A program made the translations under genes and the position numbers. Below, piece after piece: positions 7,842 to 16,405 of a DNA stretch of 64,000 nucleotides. This DNA comes from UBA7434 sp042090785 (GTDB lineage: Bacteria > Pseudomonadota > Gammaproteobacteria > Pseudomonadales > UBA7434): the NCBI GenBank assembly GCA_042090785.1, contig JBELIP010000001.1, positions 372,001-436,000 on the forward strand. Direction: 5' to 3'. Below the pieces are notes generated by a model that worked only from the letters and a program-made list of their open reading frames with translations, made no database searches and was not told the DNA's origin. The stretch's first letter is position 1, and the number at the start of each line of letters is the position of its first letter.

Positions 7842-8981
7842 ATGCTTATAGCTATTCCTAAAGAAACAGCCGAAGGTGAACAGCGCGCAGCGTTAGTGCC
7901 AGACTCGGTCAAGAAACTCATCAACATGGGCGCTCAAGTAACCGTTGAAGCGGGAGCTGGAATGGGGGCGGGGTTTACTGACAGTGATTACCAAGCTGCG
8001 GGTGCCAGCCTTTCTACCGATAGAGGCGCATTAATGGGTGCTGCCGATTTAGTATTAAGGGTACGCAAACCTGATTTGGCCGAGGTTGAATTACTCAAGT
8101 CGGGCAGTATTCATGTGAGCTTTCTTGACCCCTTTAACGAACACCATTTAATTGATGCGTTAAAAGCTAAAAATATTAGCGCCATCAGTATGGAAATGAT
8201 TCCTCGTAGTACACGCTCACAAAAAATGGATGCTTTAAGTTCTCAAGCAAACTTAGCCGGTTACGTTATGGTGATGCAAGCTGCGAATTATTTGCCCTCT
8301 ATTTTACCCATGATGATGACACCTGCGGGCACACTCAAGCCAGCAAAAGTCTTTGTTATTGGTGCAGGTGTCGCTGGCTTGCAAGCCATTGCCACGGCTA
8401 AACGTCTGGGTGCGCAAGTTACTGCTTTCGATACCCGTTCAGAAGTTGCTGAGCAAGTACGTTCCGTTGGCGCAAAGTTTCTTGAAATTGAGCTCGGCGA
8501 AACCGGTTCAACTAAAGATGGTTATGCAAAAGCATTAACAGCAGAGCAATTACAAATACAACGTGATGCTCAAAAAGATGTTATCGCTGCCTCCGATGTT
8601 GTTATAACCACCGCGCAAGTTTTTGGTCGAAAGCCACCCGTCATCGTGCCGCGTGAATTTGTAGAAGGGATGAAGCAAGGTAGTGTTGTGATCGATATGG
8701 CCGCGGAAACTGGTGGTAATGTCGAAGGTTCCGAACCAGGGAAAATAGTTGAGCTGAACGGTGTAAAAATTGTGGGTACCGGTAACTGGCCTAATTCAGT
8801 TCCGCGGGACGCATCGCAAATGTATTCCAGCAACTTGCTTAGTTTGGTCAGCGAGTTTTGGGACGCCGAAGCTAAACAGCTTGTATTAGATTTTGATAAC
8901 GATTTAATTGCTTGTGTTATTACGCATAACAATAAAATTGTGAACGAAACCATTGCCAATATTCGCTCTGGAGACAAGTAA
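7842..8981 (+). CDS. pntAA: NAD(P) transhydrogenase alpha subunit 1 (PntAA, NAD-binding domain)
   Basis: Soluble domain I of the proton-translocating transhydrogenase, which binds NAD(H) and exchanges hydride with NADP(H) on PntB. Its 379 residues start at ATG 7842 with MLIAIPKETAEGEQRAALVP, the typical alanine dehydrogenase/PntA opening. The Rossmann motif VFVIGAGVAGLQAIATAKRLGA lies near residue 170, and the mobile-loop region follows. The membrane part that is fused in E. coli PntA is encoded separately here (pntAB starts two bases after the stop), the three-gene arrangement seen in Rhodospirillum and many Pseudomonadales. It is the first gene of a three-gene operon. Confidence 0.95.
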   Translation: MLIAIPKETAEGEQRAALVPDSVKKLINMGAQVTVEAGAGMGAGFTDSDYQAAGASLSTDRGALMGAADLVLRVRKPDLAEVELLKSGSIHVSFLDPFNEHHLIDALKAKNISAISMEMIPRSTRSQKMDALSSQANLAGYVMVMQAANYLPSILPMMMTPAGTLKPAKVFVIGAGVAGLQAIATAKRLGAQVTAFDTRSEVAEQVRSVGAKFLEIELGETGSTKDGYAKALTAEQLQIQRDAQKDVIAASDVVITTAQVFGRKPPVIVPREFVEGMKQGSVVIDMAAETGGNVEGSEPGKIVELNGVKIVGTGNWPNSVPRDASQMYSSNLLSLVSEFWDAEAKQLVLDFDNDLIACVITHNNKIVNETIANIRSGDK

Positions 8982-8983
8982 GC

Positions 8984-9277
8984 ATGGAAATTATATTTCT
9001 AACATTTGTATTTATCCTCGCCATTTTCTTAGGCGTGGAATTAATCAATAAAGTGCCATCAACATTACACACGCCATTAATGTCAGGGTCGAATGCTATT
9101 TCAGGTATTACTTTAGTTGGCGCATTAGTTTCTGCGGGGGCGACGAATAATGAATTCGCCAGTGTCTTAGGTGTACTGGCTGTTGCCTTTGCAACGATTA
9201 ATGTTGTGGGTGGCTATATGGTGACAGACCGTATGTTAGCCATGTTTAAAAAGAAAGAAGGCGGAAACGGTAAATGA
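8984..9277 (+). CDS. pntAB: NAD(P) transhydrogenase alpha subunit 2 (PntAB, membrane part)
   Basis: A 97-residue membrane subunit contributing part of domain II, the proton channel. The first 20 residues are a hydrophobic helix, followed by VPSTLHTPLMSGSNAISGI, the conserved signature at the membrane interface, and two more hydrophobic helices. It starts two bases after pntAA and its stop overlaps the pntB start as ATGA, so the three are translationally coupled. Length is normal for a split alpha-2 subunit. Confidence 0.94.
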   Translation: MEIIFLTFVFILAIFLGVELINKVPSTLHTPLMSGSNAISGITLVGALVSAGATNNEFASVLGVLAVAFATINVVGGYMVTDRMLAMFKKKEGGNGK

Positions 9278-10671
9278 GTATAGATAACACATTAATTAAT
9301 TTAGTTTATGTTATTGCGGCCGTTTTATTTATTGTCGGTTTAAAATTATTAGGTTCGCCAGCATCAGCAAGAAAAGGCAATTTTCTTTCTGCTATAGGTA
9401 TGCTAATTGCTGTAGTCGTGACGCTAGGCAATCAAAAAATTCTTAGCTTTGACTTAATTGCTTTAGGTGTTGCTGTTGGTGCATTAATAGGTGCAGTAGT
9501 TTCGCGTAAAGTAGCAATGACTTCAATGCCAGAAATGGTTGCCCTGTTTAATGGCTTTGGCGGGCTTGCTAGTCTATTTGTTGGCTGGGCGGCATTATCG
9601 GTTGCTTTAATTAAAGCAGCTAATAATGGTGTTGCAGTTGACAGCTTTAGCTTAATAACTATTTTCTTATCAATATTAATTGGCGGTTTAACTTTTACCG
9701 GATCGCTATTAGCCTATGGCAAACTCAGCGAAAGAATTTCGGGCCGACCGTTTGTTTATGTTGGTCAGCGAGTAGTAAACAGCTTTATTTTAATAGCAGT
9801 AGTCGTTTGTGCGGCACTTTTTTTTCAAGACTCGGCGAATGACAACTGGCTTTATTTAGCCGTTGGTTTATCGCTAGTATTAGGCGTAATGTTTGTGCTA
9901 CCTATTGGTGGTGCTGATATGCCGGTAGTCATTTCGTTGTTAAATAGCTTTTCGGGGCTTGCTGCAGCAGCGGCCGGTTTTGCTATTGGCAATATTCTCT
10001 TAATTGTTGCTGGCTCGTTAGTGGGTGCCAGCGGCATTATCCTTACTGGTATTATGTGTAAGGCAATGAACCGTTCGCTAACGAATGTTCTATTTTCAGG
10101 CTTTGGTACAGTGAAGGTTAGCAGCGGCCCCGTTATAGAGCAGGGCGAAGTTAAGCCAATGTCTGCCGAAGATGCTTATTATGTACTTGAGGCAGCTGTA
10201 AGCGTTGTTGTTATTCCTGGCTATGGTATGGCAGTGGCTCAAGCACAGCATGCGGTGAAAGAGCTACAAGAAATTCTTGAAAAAAATGGTGCTGAAGTGG
10301 TTTATGCCATTCATCCAGTTGCCGGGCGTATGCCAGGGCATATGAATGTTTTACTTGCCGAAGCCGATGTTCCCTATGATTTATTATTAGAAATGGATCA
10401 AGTAAACCCACGTATGGACAGCTTTGATGTGGCTATTGTTATTGGTGCCAATGATGTTGTTAACCCTGCAGCGCGAGAAGTTGAATCCAGCCCTATTTAC
10501 GGTATGCCGGTGATTAATGCCGATCAGGCAAACACGGTGTTTGTGTTAAAGCGCTCTATGGCAACCGGCTTTGCTGGTATTGATAACCCATTATTCTTTA
10601 AAGAAAATACACGAATGTTATTTGGTGATGCTAAAGAGACCTTGGGGAATTTGGTTAAATCGTTTGATTAG
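9274..10671 (+). CDS. pntB: NAD(P) transhydrogenase beta subunit (PntB)
   Basis: Carries the rest of the proton channel and the NADP(H)-binding domain III; drives NADPH formation at the expense of the proton gradient. 465 residues: roughly 270 residues of hydrophobic helices, then a soluble domain starting near SAEDAYYVLEAA. That domain includes IPGYGMAVAQAQHAV, HPVAGRMPGHMNVLLAEA, and the NADP-site segments VIGANDVVNPAA and KRSMATGFAGIDNPLF. Last gene of the pnt operon, overlapping pntAB by four bases. No intrinsic terminator is obvious before the convergent trmL. Confidence 0.95.
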   Translation: MSIDNTLINLVYVIAAVLFIVGLKLLGSPASARKGNFLSAIGMLIAVVVTLGNQKILSFDLIALGVAVGALIGAVVSRKVAMTSMPEMVALFNGFGGLASLFVGWAALSVALIKAANNGVAVDSFSLITIFLSILIGGLTFTGSLLAYGKLSERISGRPFVYVGQRVVNSFILIAVVVCAALFFQDSANDNWLYLAVGLSLVLGVMFVLPIGGADMPVVISLLNSFSGLAAAAAGFAIGNILLIVAGSLVGASGIILTGIMCKAMNRSLTNVLFSGFGTVKVSSGPVIEQGEVKPMSAEDAYYVLEAAVSVVVIPGYGMAVAQAQHAVKELQEILEKNGAEVVYAIHPVAGRMPGHMNVLLAEADVPYDLLLEMDQVNPRMDSFDVAIVIGANDVVNPAAREVESSPIYGMPVINADQANTVFVLKRSMATGFAGIDNPLFFKENTRMLFGDAKETLGNLVKSFD

Positions 10672-10745
10672 ATACTCTTGTAGCAGTATTTAAAGGGCTG
10701 TTAAAACACCGATGTCGACATGCCTCATACCTCTGTCGCGGGAAA

Positions 10746-11213
10746 TCAACTACCTATAAAGCCCAATTGCCGCCAAGCTTCATAAGTAGCTACTGCTACG
10801 CTATTCGATAAATTAAGACTTCGACTATTTGCCACCATCGGCAGCCGAACTTTTTGTTCCTGTGCGAGTGTGTTTAGCAAACTATCGGGTAAACCGCGGG
10901 TTTCAGGCCCAAATAATAAGCTGTCATTTTCTTGAAATTGAATCTCATGATGCCCTAGCGTGCCCTTAGTCGTTAATGCAAAAATCCGCGTCGGGTCTGC
11001 AAGCTCTGCAGTATAATCAGCAAAACACTCCCAATGTTTAATGTCTGCCCATTCCGCATAATCTAGGCCAGCACGCCGCAGTTTTTTATCGTCCCAATTA
11101 AACCCATAAGGCTTAATTAAATGTAAATGGCAGCCGGTATTCGCACACAGACGAATAATGTTGCCTGTATTAGGGGCTATCTCAGGTTCAAATAAAATAA
11201 TATTTAATGGCAT
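10746..11213 (-). CDS. trmL: tRNA (cytidine/uridine-34 2'-O-)-methyltransferase TrmL
   Basis: SPOUT-fold enzyme that methylates the wobble ribose of leucine tRNAs using S-adenosylmethionine. At 155 residues the length is typical. The trefoil-knot SAM site is visible as LLFGPETRGLPDSLL and, near the C-terminus, RLPMVANSRSLNLSNSVAVATYE. The N-terminus MPLNIILFEPEIAPNTGNIIRLCANTGC is diagnostic of TrmL. It is monocistronic and convergent with pntB. Confidence 0.95.
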   Translation of the reverse strand: MPLNIILFEPEIAPNTGNIIRLCANTGCHLHLIKPYGFNWDDKKLRRAGLDYAEWADIKHWECFADYTAELADPTRIFALTTKGTLGHHEIQFQENDSLLFGPETRGLPDSLLNTLAQEQKVRLPMVANSRSLNLSNSVAVATYEAWRQLGFIGS

Positions 11214-11574
11214 TGTTGGATGGATGTTTCTCTATTTTTTCTATGGAGTTAAATTATGCTCGCTTATTTCTCGATTGATTATTTAAGCATTAACTATCAG
11301 TTATTAGTCGTTAGCTGTATGAAAAAAATCGGCTGGTACGATATAGAGTTACATAAATTAGCGATGCTTGCTACTTATTTTGTCGTTGAAAAATGACTCA
11401 CACTGTTAGATATTCTGTTTGAAGGATTTTAGGCTTTGAGTGATTGATGTTAAGTGAAATAAAAAAATGACCGTTAAAAAATTATTATAATTTGCGCAGT
11501 AGTAACAGAGAGCAGAAGTGCAGCCTGTATCGCGCGCCTTAACAATGAGTAAAGCGCGCGGTGAGTAATGTTGT
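11214..11574. other. Intergenic region between trmL and ntrC
   Basis: About 360 bases without a firmly supported gene. A 46-codon open frame with a ribosome binding site lies in it (11256-11396). A hairpin with seven-base CGCGCGC/GCGCGCG arms (11531-11560) sits just downstream of ntrC; it has no T tract and is only a weak terminator candidate. Confidence 0.5.
11256..11396 (+). CDS. Possible 46-residue small protein
   Basis: An ATG at 11256 is preceded by GGAG with a seven-base gap, a good ribosome binding site. The frame runs 46 codons to a TGA. The product (MLAYFSIDYLSINYQLLVVS at its start) is rich in tyrosine and leucine, with no recognisable motif. In A/T-rich intergenic DNA such frames arise by chance, so this is only a candidate. 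Confidence 0.18.
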   Translation: MLAYFSIDYLSINYQLLVVSCMKKIGWYDIELHKLAMLATYFVVEK

Positions 11575-12996
11575 TTAAGCTTGTTGCCTACTTGGGCTCA
11601 TATCCAACTCTTGCATTTTACGAGTTAGCGTATTGCGGCCCCAGCCTAATAAAATGGCTGCATCACGTTTTCGTCCATGACTGTGCTTGAGTGCAATTTC
11701 TATCATCGTTTTTTCAAAAGTAGGTGTTGCTGAATCCAGTATACGATTTTTGCCGGCACTTAATTCAATATTAGCCCAGTTACGTAATTGTTCTTCCCAT
11801 GTTGAGCTTTGTTCGCTAACACTTTGCTGCGGGTTTAATAAATCGGCGGGCAAGTCAGACGGTTGAATTTCATTGCCCGCAGCCATAACGGTTAACCAGC
11901 GACAAGTATTCTCTAACTGTCTTACATTCCCTTGCCAAGGTAAGGCGGTAAATAATTTAGCGGTTTCGTCACTCAAAATTTTAGGATCTACGCCAAGGTC
12001 TTTGCTACTGACTTGTAAAAAGTGTCTGGCCAGTTGAGGAATATCTTCACTGCGGTCGGCTAAGCGAGGCAGATGCATACGAATAACATTAAGACGATGG
12101 AATAAATCGTTACGAAATAATTTTTGTTCAACAAGCTCTTCAAGGTTTTGATGCGTAGCAGCAATAACTCTAACATCTACTCTTATGGGCGTATGACCGC
12201 CGACACGATAAAATTCGCCATCGGCAAGTACGCGTAATAAGCGCGTTTGAATATCGGCTGGCATGTCGCCTATTTCATCTAAAAATAAAGTACCGCCACT
12301 AGCTTGTTCAAAGCGGCCAACACGTTGCTGTGATGCACCAGTAAACGCACCTTTTTCGTGGCCAAATAATTCTGATTCAACGAGGTCTTTAGGAATGGCT
12401 GCCATGTTTAATGCGATAAAGGCATTTTCACGACGCGGACTGTGCTGGTGTAAAGCTTTGGCCACCAACTCTTTACCCGTGCCTGATTCGCCATTAATTA
12501 ATACATTAATATTCGATTGTGATAAACGACCAATGGCGCGAAACACTTCTTGCATCGCCGGCGCTTGACCAATCATTTCGGTCGGCTCGTTGACTGCGTT
12601 ATCAATTGCACTGCTATCATTTTCATCAACAAAGTCGAGTGCGCGACGCGTCATGGCGACTGCGTCATCAATATCAAAAGGTTTAGGTAAATATTCGAAG
12701 GCGCCACGTTGATAAGACGATACAGCATTATCGAGGTCAGAGTGCGCGGTAGTAATAATTACGGGCAGCTTAGGATGTTTATCAACAATTTTCGCAAGCA
12801 TTTCTAAGCCATCGATGCCGGGCATACGAATATCACTAATAATGACATCAGGTACTGCAGTTTCTAAACGGTTTAATAATGATTCAGCATCGGCGAAAAC
12901 ATCAACGTTCATACTCGAGCGTGAGAGCGCTCGCTCTAATACCCAGCGAATGGACTTGTCGTCATCTACAATCCAAACATTGTTTGCCTTTGGCAT
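11575..12996 (-). CDS. ntrC: Nitrogen regulation response regulator NtrC
   Basis: Sigma54-dependent activator of nitrogen-limitation genes, phosphorylated by NtrB. 473 residues. The receiver domain has the acidic pair and phospho-acceptor Asp55 in VIISDIRMPG. The AAA+ domain has Walker A GESGTGKE and the sigma54-contacting loop GAFTGA. A C-terminal Fis-type helix-turn-helix ends with GRKRDAAILLGWGRNTLTRK. The ATG at 12996 is preceded by AGGAG. It lies 14 bases after ntrB in the same transcript. A perfect NtrC site upstream of ntrB suggests autoregulation. Confidence 0.96.
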   Translation of the reverse strand: MPKANNVWIVDDDKSIRWVLERALSRSSMNVDVFADAESLLNRLETAVPDVIISDIRMPGIDGLEMLAKIVDKHPKLPVIITTAHSDLDNAVSSYQRGAFEYLPKPFDIDDAVAMTRRALDFVDENDSSAIDNAVNEPTEMIGQAPAMQEVFRAIGRLSQSNINVLINGESGTGKELVAKALHQHSPRRENAFIALNMAAIPKDLVESELFGHEKGAFTGASQQRVGRFEQASGGTLFLDEIGDMPADIQTRLLRVLADGEFYRVGGHTPIRVDVRVIAATHQNLEELVEQKLFRNDLFHRLNVIRMHLPRLADRSEDIPQLARHFLQVSSKDLGVDPKILSDETAKLFTALPWQGNVRQLENTCRWLTVMAAGNEIQPSDLPADLLNPQQSVSEQSSTWEEQLRNWANIELSAGKNRILDSATPTFEKTMIEIALKHSHGRKRDAAILLGWGRNTLTRKMQELDMSPSRQQA

Positions 12997-13010
12997 AATA
13001 AAATCTCCTG

Positions 13011-14096
13011 TTAGCCGCTGAATTGAAGCGGTAAAAAAATTGAAAAGCAGGTATCGCCGGCTTCGCTAGTAAATGCGATTAAGCCATGATGTTGATTGAC
13101 GATAGATTGCGCAATGGATAGACCCAAACCAGAATTACTTGCGTGACCACTGACCATGGGAATAAAAACTTTATCTTGAATATCGTTAGGAATGCCCGGC
13201 CCATTGTCTTTAATATCAATGCGGCAAACTAATTTATGATTATGCCCACCAATAGTAAATTGACGAATAACACGGCTAGAAATTGTAATTTGTGGTTTGC
13301 TGCCGTCATCCGCTTTAGACTGCAGGGCTTGTACTGCATTGCAGGTAATATTTAATGCCGCTTGAATTAAGCGTTCAGGGTCGCCGCTAAAATCAGGAAT
13401 ACTGGGGTCGTAGTCGCGAATAATACTAATACGCTCACCGGCATCAGCTTCGGTTAACTGGCGCACACGCTCTAACACTTCATGAATATTAATAGTAGAA
13501 AGGCTTTGAGGTTTGGCTGGCCCTAACATTCTATCGACTAAGTTTCTTAGCCTGTCTGATTCACCAATAATAATTTGTGTATACTCTTTTAAGCCGTCAT
13601 CAATCAATTCGCGCTCTAACAGCTGCGCAGCACCGCGCAAACCACCTAGCGGATTTTTAATTTCGTGAGCCATACCTTTCAATAGGGCATGGGTTGATTC
13701 CTGTGCTGAAAAAAGTGTCTCCTCGCGGCTAATTCTTAGCAGCCTATCAATAGGTTGAATTTCAATAATGAGTGCACTGCCAGGGATATCTTCAATCGGA
13801 GTAATGGTGTAGTCGACGGTGGTTTTAGCAATCTTGCTGCCATTAGTGGTGGCAAGTATGGCTTCGCGTCTTGTATGTGGCCGCCCCGAAGCAAGCGTTT
13901 CGCGCAAGTTAGAAATGGTTGTATCGGCAGCAATTAACAACTTCTCAATGGGCTCACCAATATGGCGATTACCACTAAGCCCTAGCAGACTTTCTGCTGC
14001 AGAGTTAATGTGACTTAGATTCAGCTTGTTATCGAGTAGCAAAACCGCTGTGCTAAGGTTCTCAAGAAGCCGAGTATGTATTTGTTCTGAAATCAT
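13011..14096 (-). CDS. ntrB: Nitrogen regulation sensor histidine kinase NtrB (GlnL)
   Basis: Cytoplasmic bifunctional kinase/phosphatase of NtrC, controlled by PII proteins. 361 residues: an N-terminal PAS domain (about 10-115), a dimerisation and phospho-acceptor helix with His144 in GMAHEIKNPLGGLRGAAQ, and a HATPase domain with N box (NITCNAVQAL), G1 (DIKDNGPGIP) and G2 (SGLGLSIAQSIV). No membrane segment, as expected. It is the first gene of ntrBC. Both PII homologues and their ammonium channel lie elsewhere in this window. Confidence 0.96.
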   Translation of the reverse strand: MISEQIHTRLLENLSTAVLLLDNKLNLSHINSAAESLLGLSGNRHIGEPIEKLLIAADTTISNLRETLASGRPHTRREAILATTNGSKIAKTTVDYTITPIEDIPGSALIIEIQPIDRLLRISREETLFSAQESTHALLKGMAHEIKNPLGGLRGAAQLLERELIDDGLKEYTQIIIGESDRLRNLVDRMLGPAKPQSLSTINIHEVLERVRQLTEADAGERISIIRDYDPSIPDFSGDPERLIQAALNITCNAVQALQSKADDGSKPQITISSRVIRQFTIGGHNHKLVCRIDIKDNGPGIPNDIQDKVFIPMVSGHASNSGLGLSIAQSIVNQHHGLIAFTSEAGDTCFSIFLPLQFSG

Positions 14097-14270
14097 AATT
14101 TAACCATTGCAAGAATCGTGCGCAAAATGCCAGTTTTGAGGGCGCTACGTTAAATTAAAAAAAATATCGTTATAAAACAGCATGTTATAATTAATTAACG
14201 TGCGCTAAAAAGAAGCTGTTGCGTATTTAAATTTATCTTGCAGGCAAACTTCTAAGGCTAGTATACCTCT

Positions 14271-14287
14271 TGCACCATCATGGTGCA
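14271..14287. promoter_or_regulatory. Perfect NtrC-binding palindrome upstream of ntrB
   Basis: TGCACCATCATGGTGCA is an exact match to the enterobacterial NtrC consensus TGCACCA-N3-TGGTGCA. It lies 175 bases upstream of ntrB and 107 bases upstream of the divergent protease gene. Autoregulation of ntrBC is the simplest reading. I did not find a convincing -24/-12 element pointing at ntrB. Confidence 0.8.
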
Positions 14288-14393
14288 TTAATTGATTGTC
14301 ACAATTTAAACGCATAGCAGATTATTCAATGCCAGCGTAAGATAGCCGCCTACACAATCTACTTATATTCCAATACAGTTAAATTTGAGTTTT

Positions 14394-15596
14394 ATGCGAC
14401 CTACTTTACTGCTAACCCTGTTGTTACTTGCCTCGCTTGGGCTTAATGCTTATTTTCTATTAACTTATTCAGTTAAGCCGTTACAGTCTGGGAATTTAGA
14501 AACTCAGGCAGCTAGCGGGGCAAAAGCTATAGTGGAGCTAAAAGGTGAAAGCAGACGTCGGAGTTTAGAAAATTTATTTCGCTTGGGGGATAGAAATAAA
14601 GATAAAGCACTGCTTATTGCCGATTTAAACGAGGCATTTCTAGCCGGTGACTTTAGTAATGCTATAGATGGCTGGCAATGGCTAAGTAGCCATGATGACA
14701 ATTTAGCGATGCGAATAAAAACACAGTGGCTTAGTAGCGTAGAGCAGTGGTTGCTAAAAGAAAAATATGAGCCGGTAAGATTATTCACTGATACTTGGTT
14801 AAGAGAGTATCCCTATGATAAATCACTGCGTTACATACAGGCGCAATGGCAGTTAGCTGCAGGGCAAATAGATAATGCACTAGAAACGCTTTATGCATTA
14901 TTGAATGAAATGCCCAGCGCTGAGCAAGGCCGTTATGCTCGCGAGATCTCTGAAATTGTAGATGCCGAGATAGCACGCTTAAGCGAGCAGCAGGCTTGGC
15001 AGCCATTAATACGCTTTGTTGAACGCTTACTTTGGCACGAGCCACAACACCCACCCTACATTTTAATGCTGGCAAAAGCGCATATAGAATTGCAACAGTT
15101 CTCACAAGCTAAGGCATTACTCTATAGTTTACAGTTCAACGAATATTACGCCGCACAAGTAAAATCATTATTAGCCATTATTGCCCTAAGTGATTTGCGC
15201 GAAGTATCGGTTGCGCTAGAAAAGCAGCGAGAACATTATTTGGTTAATGGTTTGGTGAATAATAATAAAACGATTCGTTTAATGGTTGATACGGGGGCAT
15301 CAATTTCGGTGATGTCTACGCAATATTTTAATAGCATTAAAAATCGGCTAGCACCTACATTTATTCGTAATGCAAAAATAAATACGGCAGGGGGTTATGT
15401 AGATTCACCCATATACCAGTTTTCTTCTTTTGCTATAGCGGACTATCGCATACCCGATATGCAATTTGTTGTTATGGATTTGGAAAACAGTGGTAGTAAA
15501 ACGAATGGCGATGGATTATTGGGAATGAACTTTTTAAAAGCATTTAATTTTCAAATTGACCAACGTAATAGTCGGCTGTTGTTGAAACCAAGATAA
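14394..15596 (+). CDS. Membrane-anchored retropepsin-like aspartic protease with helical repeat region
   Basis: A 400-residue protein with an N-terminal hydrophobic anchor (MRPTLLLTLLLLASLGLNAYF). A middle section of about 200 residues has a TPR-like helical rhythm. The C-terminal domain holds the clan AA active site MVDTGASISVMS and the flap-distal GLLGMNFLKAF. This matches the TIGR02281-type retropepsin-like family of proteobacteria, where a single DTGA motif implies dimerisation for catalysis. The start was set at ATG 14394; an in-frame TTG lies three codons earlier, and neither has a clear ribosome binding site. The substrate is unknown. It diverges from ntrBC, so the NtrC palindrome lies in its promoter region too. 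Confidence 0.8.
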   Translation: MRPTLLLTLLLLASLGLNAYFLLTYSVKPLQSGNLETQAASGAKAIVELKGESRRRSLENLFRLGDRNKDKALLIADLNEAFLAGDFSNAIDGWQWLSSHDDNLAMRIKTQWLSSVEQWLLKEKYEPVRLFTDTWLREYPYDKSLRYIQAQWQLAAGQIDNALETLYALLNEMPSAEQGRYAREISEIVDAEIARLSEQQAWQPLIRFVERLLWHEPQHPPYILMLAKAHIELQQFSQAKALLYSLQFNEYYAAQVKSLLAIIALSDLREVSVALEKQREHYLVNGLVNNNKTIRLMVDTGASISVMSTQYFNSIKNRLAPTFIRNAKINTAGGYVDSPIYQFSSFAIADYRIPDMQFVVMDLENSGSKTNGDGLLGMNFLKAFNFQIDQRNSRLLLKPR

Positions 15597-15611
15597 AAAG
15601 ACGTGCGCAGT

Positions 15612-16205
15612 TTATTTGGGTTTAGAGCGCTGTACTTTAAGTAACTGACGTTTTGCATCGGCTAAGTTTTTTTCTAAAAAAGATAATCGCATTAGGTAAT
15701 CGGAAGAAGGTCTTGCACCACCGCCGGCATTACCAACAAAATCACCTTCGGTAGGTTCGCGGCCAATGTCTAACATCAATTTAGCCTCTTTTACATTGGC
15801 TTTCGCCGCTTTTAATTCACGCTTCCAGTCTTGTCGGCGTTGCTGCTGCTCGGAGTGCTGCACATGTTGTTGATGTTTGGCTGCTTGTGCACGTTTTTCC
15901 TGTGCTGCTTTCAACCATTCGGGATGATCTTCTGCCAAGCTTTTGGGCGACGGTGTAATATTTTGCTGTGGGTCTGTATCGGTAATAGTTTCAATTAAAT
16001 GATTACTGTTGGCGGGGGGTTGATCGGTAAAGGTAACTTTTCCTTCTGCATCAACAACGCGATAAATTTCGGCGTTAACCGATGTTGAAATAATAAAGGT
16101 GATGATAAAAGTGAAAAGCATGCCGGTTAAAGGTGTGCCCATTAAAAGTAAACCTGTAAAAGGGCGGACGAATTTTTTTTGCGTGGGTACGATTTTAATA
16201 ATCAT
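15612..16205 (-). CDS. DUF4124 domain protein, exported
   Basis: A 197-residue protein with a hydrophobic segment near residues 20-42 ending in VNA, which looks like a signal sequence or membrane anchor. It is followed by the DUF4124 core EIYRVVDAEGKVTFTDQPP, a short domain common in periplasmic proteins of gammaproteobacteria. The rest is a lysine/glutamine-rich coiled coil and a glycine-rich loop (GNAGGGARPSS). The ATG at 16205 gives an unusually long stretch before the hydrophobic part, so a later ATG at 16142 may be the real start. Function unknown. Confidence 0.75.
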   Translation of the reverse strand: MIIKIVPTQKKFVRPFTGLLLMGTPLTGMLFTFIITFIISTSVNAEIYRVVDAEGKVTFTDQPPANSNHLIETITDTDPQQNITPSPKSLAEDHPEWLKAAQEKRAQAAKHQQHVQHSEQQQRRQDWKRELKAAKANVKEAKLMLDIGREPTEGDFVGNAGGGARPSSDYLMRLSFLEKNLADAKRQLLKVQRSKPK

Positions 16206-16405
16206 AAGTGGCTACGAATTCGAGGCTATGAATACAAACAAGCGGCTATGAATGAGTGACAACAAAAGGTGTTTACGAAAAGGCGGCGGCGTTCAATGCT
16301 GCCCATTGGTCAGCGCTTTTTATAAGCGCTTTAAAAATACATTAAATAATGTGTGCTCTTATAAAGACAGTTTTTAATAGCGGAGTTCCGCTCTTCTGCA
16401 ATGCA

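Noticed and set aside
8570..8977. 135-codon open frame antisense to pntAA
   Set aside because: Lies wholly inside a certain gene, on the opposite strand, with no domain pattern and no ribosome binding site; a by-product of pntAA codon usage.
11531..11560. CGCGCGC/GCGCGCG hairpin as the ntrC terminator
   Set aside because: The loop is 16 bases and no T tract follows on either strand, so termination cannot be claimed.
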